Shown here piece by piece: positions 15,599-20,987 of a stretch of DNA of 22,397 nucleotides. Source of the DNA: Propionibacteriaceae bacterium (lineage in GTDB: Bacteria > Actinomycetota > Actinomycetes > Propionibacteriales > Propionibacteriaceae); the NCBI GenBank assembly GCA_009781325.1, contig WQYJ01000007.1, forward strand, positions 1-22,397, read 5' to 3'. Numbering within the stretch: position 1 is the stretch's first letter; each line of letters starts with the position of its first letter. The position numbers and the translations under genes were made by a program. The notes beneath the pieces are model-generated. The model was not told the origin of the DNA. It made no database searches and worked only from the letters and a program-made list of their open reading frames with translations.

Positions 15599-16996
15599 AT
15601 GACACACTTCGATGCGGTTATCCTTGGGGCCGGACCGGGCGGATATGTCGCTGCAATTAGGTGTGCTCAACTCGGCATGAAAACAGCAATTATTGAGAAA
15701 CAGTGGTGGGGGGGCGTATGCCTCAACGTTGGCTGCATCCCAGCAAAATCCTTGCTGCACAATGCCGAAATGGCTCATCTTCTTCGCGACGAAAAACTGG
15801 CCTACGGGATTACTGGGGATGTCAAGTGTGATTATTCGGCGGCCTATACTCGGTCACGCAGTGTGTCGGATCGGATGGTCAAGGGAGTTCGCTTCCTGAT
15901 GAAGAAGAACAAGATCACCGAGTACAGCGGATGGGCAACTTTCAAGAACGCCAAGACTCTCTCGGTTGCCCAAGACAATGGGGTCGTGGAGACACTGACC
16001 TTTAATGCCTGCATCATCGCAACCGGGTCTGTTCCTAAACCCTTACCGGGAGTTGTGGAGGGGCCTCGCATCCGTACCTATGAAAAGCAGATCCTGTCAT
16101 CCACCCTGCCGGCATCCATCGTCATCTGCGGAGCCGGAACTATCGGTGTTGAGTTTGCTTACATCATGGCCAGTTACGGCGTGAAGGTGACCTTAGTGGA
16201 GGCTGCTGATCGTTTGCTGCCGAGCGAGGATCCAGAGATTTCCTCCGAGGTCGCCAAAGCCTATCGAGCCATGGGGATCACCCTGCTCACCTCCCATTCA
16301 GTACGAGGAGTCACCCAGGATGTGACCTCTGCTCGGGTCTATGTGGCTCCGGTGCCTGGGGGAGAGACCTATGTTGTTGATGCGGAACAGGTGCTGGTCA
16401 CAGTCGGCTCCACGCCTCGAACCCATGGGTACGGTCTGGAAACCACCGGAGTCTTTGTCACCGAACGAGGGGCCATTGAAGTCGACTCCATGATGAGGAC
16501 AAGCCAGAGAAGCATCTGGGCTATCGGTGACGTGACAGGTAAGTCGATGCTCGCTCATACGGCCACTGCCCAAGCTGTGATTGCCGCAGAGAACATCGCG
16601 GGAATGGCAACCACACCCATCGACTACGACATGATTCCGCGGACAATCTGTATTCAACCTCAAGTGGCAGCCTTTGGATATACCGAGGCGCAGGCCAAGG
16701 CTAAGGGATTCAACGTCAAAGTCTCGAAGTTCCCTTTCTCAGCCAGCGGAAAGGCGTGGGGGATAGGTGCCGCCCATGGTTTCGTCAAGATTGTGGCAGA
16801 TGCTCGGCACAATGAGATCGTCGGGGTTCACATGGTCGGTCCCCAAGTCAGCGAACTGCTGCCAGAACTGGTTCTAGCCCGCACATGGGATCTGACAACC
16901 GACGAGATCTCTCGTACGATTCATGCACATCCGACCTTGTCAGAAGCCATTATGGAAGCCGCACAGGGGATTTCCGGGCACATGATCAACTTCTGA
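15599..16996 (+). CDS. lpd: Dihydrolipoamide dehydrogenase
   Basis: This 465-residue flavoprotein is the E3 subunit of 2-oxoacid dehydrogenase complexes and reoxidises dihydrolipoamide with NAD+. The FAD-binding GAGPGGYVAA, the redox disulfide CLNVGCIPAKS (C41, C46), the NAD-binding GAGTIGVEFA with acidic VEAADR, the FAD motif IWAIGDVTG, and the C-terminal HAHPTLSEA (H444, E449) are all present. The acidic residue ending the second Rossmann strand favours NAD over NADP. It diverges from the murA-like gene across 121 nt and its TGA is 1 nt from the stop of convergent pfkA. Confidence 0.95.
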   Translation: MTHFDAVILGAGPGGYVAAIRCAQLGMKTAIIEKQWWGGVCLNVGCIPAKSLLHNAEMAHLLRDEKLAYGITGDVKCDYSAAYTRSRSVSDRMVKGVRFLMKKNKITEYSGWATFKNAKTLSVAQDNGVVETLTFNACIIATGSVPKPLPGVVEGPRIRTYEKQILSSTLPASIVICGAGTIGVEFAYIMASYGVKVTLVEAADRLLPSEDPEISSEVAKAYRAMGITLLTSHSVRGVTQDVTSARVYVAPVPGGETYVVDAEQVLVTVGSTPRTHGYGLETTGVFVTERGAIEVDSMMRTSQRSIWAIGDVTGKSMLAHTATAQAVIAAENIAGMATTPIDYDMIPRTICIQPQVAAFGYTEAQAKAKGFNVKVSKFPFSASGKAWGIGAAHGFVKIVADARHNEIVGVHMVGPQVSELLPELVLARTWDLTTDEISRTIHAHPTLSEAIMEAAQGISGHMINF

Positions 16997-16997
16997 A

Positions 16998-18128
16998 TTA
17001 TTCACCGAGCCCAGTTCCAACTTTCCTTGCTGTTTCAATCCAGTCGTGGTCGGTTGGTACTAGTTTCAGCTTTCCGGCGACGTCCTCGAGGGGGACAGGG
17101 ACGGTATCTTGACCTCGGGCAGCTAATAAGACACCGAATTCGCCCTTATTGACGAGGTCGGCAGCCGTTGTTCCAAATCGAGTGGCTAACAGGCGGTCTT
17201 CGGCACAGGGCGTACCACCGCGCTGGACGTAACCAAGGATTGTGACTCGTGTCTCCAGACCGGTTGAGGCTTCCAACTCTCGGGCAAGTTTGAAAGTGTG
17301 CTCACGCTGGGAGTCCACCACATGGGCTAAGTGAGTCTTCGCTGCCCGCAGGGATTCGGGAGTCTTTGCTGTGTCGACTAGGAGTTCTGCAGCATTCATA
17401 TCGGCAGTGTCCTTGACATTTCTGGCTCCTTCAGCCACGGCGATGACAGAGAAGGTGCTTCCATGGGAGATTCGTGTCTTGATCGTGGCTGTGACAGATT
17501 CAACTGTGTAGGGAATCTCAGGGATCAAGATGATGTCAGCACCACCGGCAATCCCAGCACCCAGCCCAAGCCAACCTGCCCGATGTCCCATCACCTCAGC
17601 AAGGATGATCCTATGGTGGCTGTGAGCCGTACTGTGAAGCCGGTCGATAGCTTGCGTAGCGATGTCAAGAGCCGTGGCGAACCCGAAGGAGGTATCCGTA
17701 CCATAGATGTCGTTGTCAATGGTCTTCGGCAGCGAAATGACGTTGATACCGGCATCGCAGAGCTGCTTGGCGTTCTTAACCGTACCGCCGCCGCCCAGCA
17801 TCACCAGCGCATCAATCTTGAGGGCTTCGAGATTCTCCTTGACCTGGCCGATCATGTTACGGGTCTCGCCATTGACGACGTACTTGTTGACTTTGTCGCG
17901 GCTAGTGCCCAGAATCGTACCGCCGGTGGTCAGGATTCCAGACAGCGCAGCAGGAGTCAGCTCCATAAAGCGATTCTCCACAAGGCCCTGGATTCCGTCA
18001 CGGAAACCAATCAGCTCCATTCCATAATGACTGATCGCCGTCTTGCCAAAACCACGAATAACAGCATTCAGTCCAGGAGCATCTCCGCCGGCCGTCAGAA
18101 TCCCAACGCGCTTGGCCGCAGTAGCCAT
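16998..18128 (-). CDS. pfkA: 6-phosphofructokinase (PFKA family; probably ATP-using, donor uncertain)
   Basis: This 376-residue enzyme phosphorylates fructose-6-phosphate in glycolysis. GILTAGGDAPGLNAVIRG and GTSRD are conserved, as are the catalytic PKTIDND (D138), the substrate-binding MGHRAGWLG and GYVQRGGTPCAEDR. In the donor site LGGGGTVKNA, G115 (E. coli G104) argues for ATP, whereas K135 (E. coli G124) is shared with PPi enzymes; the combination occurs in ATP-using actinobacterial enzymes. G114 replaces the Mg-binding Asp103 of E. coli (usually D or E), which is unusual. The ATG has GAAAGGG about 6 nt upstream. A separate, clearly PPi-type enzyme is encoded divergently 1.2 kb away. Confidence 0.9.
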   Translation of the reverse strand: MATAAKRVGILTAGGDAPGLNAVIRGFGKTAISHYGMELIGFRDGIQGLVENRFMELTPAALSGILTTGGTILGTSRDKVNKYVVNGETRNMIGQVKENLEALKIDALVMLGGGGTVKNAKQLCDAGINVISLPKTIDNDIYGTDTSFGFATALDIATQAIDRLHSTAHSHHRIILAEVMGHRAGWLGLGAGIAGGADIILIPEIPYTVESVTATIKTRISHGSTFSVIAVAEGARNVKDTADMNAAELLVDTAKTPESLRAAKTHLAHVVDSQREHTFKLARELEASTGLETRVTILGYVQRGGTPCAEDRLLATRFGTTAADLVNKGEFGVLLAARGQDTVPVPLEDVAGKLKLVPTDHDWIETARKVGTGLGE

Positions 18129-18248
18129 GTCCAGCCCTTTCTACTTTTTGGATGCATAAGCACCAAAATCCATTCTTTCACCACCAGCACAGAGGATCTA
18201 GGAAAATACATACCAATAGACCGAATTTCCCCCTAAGGCACTAGACCG

Positions 18249-18290
18249 ATAATGTACATTATGACATTTCGCTTCGCGAATGTCATAATG
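18249..18290. repeat. 14-bp perfect palindrome joined to a 12-bp-stem hairpin
   Basis: ATAATGTACATTAT (18249-18262) is a perfect palindrome. It overlaps a hairpin whose arms CATTATGACATT (18257-18268) and AATGTCATAATG (18279-18290) pair over 12 bp, continuing to CGC/GCG past one bulged T. It lies about 120 bp upstream of the pfkA start. There is no T tract, so a terminator is unlikely; an operator or mobile-element remnant fits better. Confidence 0.7.
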
Positions 18291-18330
18291 CAACCAGCCC
18301 CCACCCTCCCAAGCCCCAACTCCGGGTCCC

Positions 18331-18406
18331 AGACTCCACCCTCCAGACTCCACCCTCCAGGCTCCACCATCCAGACTCCACCCTCCAGGCTCCACCCTCC
18401 AGGCTC
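18331..18406. repeat. 14-bp tandem repeat, five full copies
   Basis: Consecutive units at 18331, 18345, 18359, 18373 and 18387 read AGACTCCACCCTCC or AGGCTCCACCCTCC, with one unit carrying an A for C; a partial AGGCTC follows. The phase is exact. A 14-bp period is not a multiple of three, which argues against a coding origin. Confidence 0.92.
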
Positions 18407-18413
18407 ACACGCT

Positions 18414-18449
18414 GCGGTGGGTTTTGTGGTTGCGGTGGGTTTTGTGAGG
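18414..18449 (+). repeat. Two tandem copies of the GCGGTGGGTTTTGT motif (18-bp period)
   Basis: GCGGTGGGTTTTGT starts at 18414 and again at 18432. They belong to the same family as the inverted repeats at 18465 and 19147, in the + orientation. Confidence 0.85.
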
Positions 18450-18464
18450 CTTCCTCTGCATTGT

Positions 18465-18500
18465 GGTGGGTTTTGTCTTTGAACGGTGACAAAACCCACC
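18465..18500. repeat. Inverted repeat of the GACAAAACCCACC family, copy 1
   Basis: GGTGGGTTTTGTC (18465-18477), a 10-nt spacer, then GACAAAACCCACC (18488-18500) form a perfect 13-bp stem. An almost identical element with a different 10-nt loop lies at 19147-19182. Confidence 0.9.
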
Positions 18501-18546
18501 GCCAGAAAGTGGATGCACTGTTTTGCCACTGATTCGCCCAGCAGAA

Positions 18547-18618
18547 CCCACCGCAGCATCCCCAACACCAGCAAACGCACCACCCACCGCAGCATCCCCA
18601 ACACCAGCAAACTCACCA
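18547..18618. repeat. 36-bp tandem duplication
   Basis: Units 18547-18582 and 18583-18618 each begin CCCACCGCAGCATCC and differ at one base (G/T near the end). A third, decayed unit may start at 18619 (CCCACC). Confidence 0.88.
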
Positions 18619-18872
18619 CCCACCCAAGGAGTGCGCAGAAGCCTAACCGATCAACCCATCCCCACTTGAGGTGCAGCAAACCCAACCACCAACCCAGACA
18701 CCCAGCGAAGTAGCAGCATCCAGGTGAACTCTCGCCACGATCGCGACAACAGCAAAAGCCGAGCACCTGCTCAAACCCAAGAACCCCCCTGGGGGGGTTC
18801 GCGGGAGCCGGGGGGGAAAAGGCCCACCACCACAACGGCACCGACACGAACATGACAAAAAGGACTGGGCGA

Positions 18873-18893
18873 ATTCAAGGGGTCAACGCAACA
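18873..18893 (+). mobile_element. Solitary IS30-like terminal inverted repeat (relic)
   Basis: ATTCAAGGGGTCAACGCAAC followed by A resembles the left terminus of E. coli IS30 as I remember it (ATTCAATTGGTCAACGCAAC), differing only at two bases. CAACG/CGTTG (18885-18909) can also fold. No transposase frame follows; the sequence gives way to the 29-bp inverted repeat about 35 bp later. TTGACCCCCT at 19111-19120 could be a decayed opposite end. The match is from memory, not a search. Confidence 0.5.
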
Positions 18894-18929
18894 CTGCTGT
18901 TTTCGTTGGGTCTAATAATAAGTGGAACA

Positions 18930-19052
18930 GAGGGACGGTTCCGATGTTTCACCCTGTCAGACACACAATACCTGAGCGGATTTCAGGTTTCTGCAATGAA
19001 TTCGTCACTTGGCAAGGTCGTTTGACAGCGTGAAACATCGGAACCGTCCCTC
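18930..19052. repeat. 29-bp inverted repeat flanking about 65 bp
   Basis: The left arm (18930-18958, GAGGGACGGTTCCGATG...) and the right arm (19024-19052) are reverse complements over 29 bp with one mismatch. The left end also folds locally: GGAAC (18924-18928) with GTTCC (18938-18942). A further CGGTCCCTCTGTTTCG at 19058-19073 repeats the outer part. The shape recalls REP/BIME or MITE-like elements. No internal gene is present. Confidence 0.85.
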
Positions 19053-19146
19053 CATTTCGGTCCCTCTGTTTCGCCTCTATGGGAGCCGACTCGTCTGGCA
19101 CATTGATTGGTTGACCCCCTCCATCCGATGTGATCCTCATTCCTGT

Positions 19147-19182
19147 GGTGGGTTTTGTCAACAAAACACGACAAAACCCACC
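19147..19182. repeat. Inverted repeat of the GACAAAACCCACC family, copy 2
   Basis: GGTGGGTTTTGTC (19147-19159), a 10-nt spacer (AACAAAACAC), then GACAAAACCCACC (19170-19182). The arm sequence, arm length and spacer length equal copy 1 at 18465-18500; only the spacer sequence differs. Confidence 0.9.
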
Positions 19183-19259
19183 GCAGGACTGAGGATGGTG
19201 ACAGAACCCACCGCAGTGCAGAGGATGGTGACAGAACCCACCGCCAGAATGAGGATTGG
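19170..19259. repeat. 30-bp direct repeat, three tandem units
   Basis: Units start at 19170, 19200 and 19230. Each has GACA(A/G)AACCCACCGC, then six variable bases (AGGACT, AGTGCA, CAGAAT), then GAGGATGGT (last unit GAGGATTGG). The first unit shares its start with the right arm of the inverted repeat. Confidence 0.88.
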
Positions 19260-19332
19260 CTGCTGTGCACGGGGGTTTCTTGGCACTAGGATGTTGTGCA
19301 TAGGAATCACTTTCAATGATGGGAAAGACATT

Positions 19333-20559
19333 ATGGTTCACAAGGTTGCAATTCTTACTGCAGGGGGATTTGCCCCGTGTTTGTCGTCGGCTATGGGTGG
19401 GTTGATTCAGAAATATACTGAGGTCTCCCCCGGCACGGAAATCATTGCTTACAAGCATGGATACCAAGGTTTGCTGACTGGGGAATACTTTGAGGTGAGC
19501 GATGTTGTCCGGGACAACGCGCAACTATTACATCTTTATGGAGGCTCCCCTATCGGGAACTCGCGTGTGAAGCTGACGAATGCCAAAGACTTGGTGGCAC
19601 GCGGGCTGGTTGCTGAGGGAGAAAATCCGCTGAAGAAGGCGGCAGACCGTCTGGAAGCTGATGGGGTCGATGTGCTGCATACTATCGGCGGTGATGATAC
19701 GAACACCACTGCCGCTGATTTGGCTGCCTTCCTCGCTGACCATGGGTACGGTCTGACTGTTGTGGGCCTGCCGAAGACGATTGATAATGACATCATTCCT
19801 ATCAAACAGTCTTTGGGTGCTGATACAGCGGCTGACATGACGGCTCGTTTTGCCAAGAATATCCTTGCTGAGCATAATTCCGGGGCCCACCAGCTCATCA
19901 TCCACGAAGTGATGGGACGTCACTGCGGGTGGCTGACTGCTGCCTCAGCAATGAAGTACCGCGCCTGGTTGGATACCTGCCAATGGCTGCCTGAGATTGG
20001 GCTGAGCCGTGACGCCTGGGATATCCACGGCATCTTCGTCCCTGAGGACGACTTCGACCTCGAAGAAGAAGCTGAGCGTCTGCGTGAGGTTATGAACACC
20101 GTCGGTAACGTCAATATCTTCCTGTCTGAAGGGGCTGGTGTTGAGACGATCATCCACGAGATGGAAGCCCGCGGCGACAAGGTGCCTCGCGATGCCTTCG
20201 GTCACGTACGTCTCGAGCAGGTGAATCCCGGCGCGTGGTTCGCCAAGCAGTTCTCACACATGATCGGTGCGCAAAAAGTTATGGTTCAAAAGTCGGGCTA
20301 CTATTCACGTTCAGCAGCAGCCAATGACTTCGATCTGGCCTTGATCAAGTCCATGACTGACATGGCTGTCGATTGTGCCTTGGACGGTGTGGCAGGTGTG
20401 ATCGGTCATGATGAGCAGGACAATGACACCCTCAAGCCCATTGATTTTGCGAGAATTGCTGGTGGCAAGGCCTTTAATACCGCGCAGGATTGGTATCTGA
20501 CAATGCTTGATGAGATCGGGCAGCCAGAACCAACTCCAGCAACGCATTCAGCACACTAA
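19333..20559 (+). CDS. pfp: Pyrophosphate-dependent 6-phosphofructokinase
   Basis: This 408-residue enzyme interconverts fructose-6-phosphate and fructose-1,6-bisphosphate using PPi, reversibly, so it can serve glycolysis and gluconeogenesis. The donor loop IGGDDTNTTAA has D121-D122, the second aspartate blocking ATP. PKTIDND gives K148 and catalytic D151, the PPi signature pair. LTAGGFAPCLSSA, GGSPIGNSRVKLTN and HEVMGRHCGWL agree with the Propionibacterium freudenreichii enzyme (404 aa) as I remember it. The start at 19333 matches the family's MVKKVALLTAGG opening; the frame continues 108 codons upstream through repeats, which is not coding. GGGAAA is the only, weak, ribosome binding site. 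It converges with atpC, 20 nt apart. Confidence 0.94.
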   Translation: MVHKVAILTAGGFAPCLSSAMGGLIQKYTEVSPGTEIIAYKHGYQGLLTGEYFEVSDVVRDNAQLLHLYGGSPIGNSRVKLTNAKDLVARGLVAEGENPLKKAADRLEADGVDVLHTIGGDDTNTTAADLAAFLADHGYGLTVVGLPKTIDNDIIPIKQSLGADTAADMTARFAKNILAEHNSGAHQLIIHEVMGRHCGWLTAASAMKYRAWLDTCQWLPEIGLSRDAWDIHGIFVPEDDFDLEEEAERLREVMNTVGNVNIFLSEGAGVETIIHEMEARGDKVPRDAFGHVRLEQVNPGAWFAKQFSHMIGAQKVMVQKSGYYSRSAAANDFDLALIKSMTDMAVDCALDGVAGVIGHDEQDNDTLKPIDFARIAGGKAFNTAQDWYLTMLDEIGQPEPTPATHSAH

Positions 20560-20579
20560 GAACACCGAGTCGGTGCAGC

Positions 20580-20987
20580 CTACCTCAAGGAACGAGACTC
20601 GGTAGCCTTGATCTGAGCCTGCGCACGCTTAATAGCGCCATAGGTAGTCATCGAATTGTCTCCGGCATCGCGAGCAGCCTGCAGGTCCAGCAGTGCTCGG
20701 CGAGCCTCGTCGACATTGATGTCCAGAGCCAGTGCCGCGTACGGAGAAATGATGGCTGTGAGATCCATACCCACGGAGACGAATCCCCCATCGACTGCAA
20801 TGACGTGGCGCGAACCATCCGCGGCTGTGACCTCAGCCGTACCCACTCCGAGCGTTGCGATGAGAGGAATGTGGTGGGCAAGGATGCCCACCTCTCCCTC
20901 TGTGGTCATAGCCGTCAGTTGAGTCGCCTCGCCTTCCCAGACGAGCCGATCCGCAGAGACGATCTCAACATTGAAGGTTTCGGCCAT
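20580..20987 (-). CDS. atpC: F1Fo ATP synthase epsilon subunit
   Basis: This 135-residue central-stalk subunit couples rotation and inhibits ATP hydrolysis. The N-terminal beta sandwich contains FNVEIVSADRLVWEGEATQLTAMTTEGEVGILAHHIPLIATL, with the conserved GEVGILxxHxP motif. The C-terminal helical part is INVDEARRALLDLQAARDAG and KRAQAQIKA. AAGGAG lies 8 nt before the ATG, and the ATG shares one base with the atpD stop (TAATG), as expected for a coupled last gene of the operon. Confidence 0.96.
   Translation of the reverse strand: MAETFNVEIVSADRLVWEGEATQLTAMTTEGEVGILAHHIPLIATLGVGTAEVTAADGSRHVIAVDGGFVSVGMDLTAIISPYAALALDINVDEARRALLDLQAARDAGDNSMTTYGAIKRAQAQIKATESRSLR

Larger units (their letters stand above)
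18129..19332. other. 1.2-kb repeat-rich intergenic region between divergent pfkA and pfp
   Basis: No supportable gene. From about 18290 to 18780 the + strand is strongly C-rich and G-poor. The region is a patchwork of unrelated repeats listed separately: palindrome and hairpin, 14-bp array, 36-bp duplication, GACAAAACCCACCGC-type motifs, an IS30-like end, and a 29-bp inverted repeat. A GAACCCCCC/GGGGGGTTC palindrome lies at 18781-18800. Long open frames on both strands are low-complexity products of the repeats. The promoters of both phosphofructokinase genes must lie at its two ends, but I see no clear consensus for either. Confidence 0.75.

Noticed and set aside
18781..18800. GAACCCCCC/GGGGGGTTC palindrome as a terminator
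   Set aside because: Its loop is only about two bases, no T tract follows on either strand, and no gene ends nearby.
18233..18853. Long - strand open frame (206 codons) rich in Trp, Gly and Leu, and similar frames in the other readings
   Set aside because: It is built from the C-rich tandem repeats (14-bp and 36-bp periods); no ribosome binding site and no recognisable domain.
19170..19259. Possible CRISPR array
   Set aside because: Only six variable bases lie between conserved parts, units are contiguous at 30 bp, and no cas gene is near.
19009..19332. Upstream extension of the pfp frame by 108 codons
   Set aside because: The extension translates the repeats and has no homology to the family; the family start matches the ATG at 19333.
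20563..20603. Hairpins (CACCG-AGT-CGGTG; ACCGAGTC with GACTCGGT) as a bidirectional terminator for pfp and atpC
   Set aside because: No T tract on either strand, and the right arm lies inside the atpC coding end; possible but not supportable.
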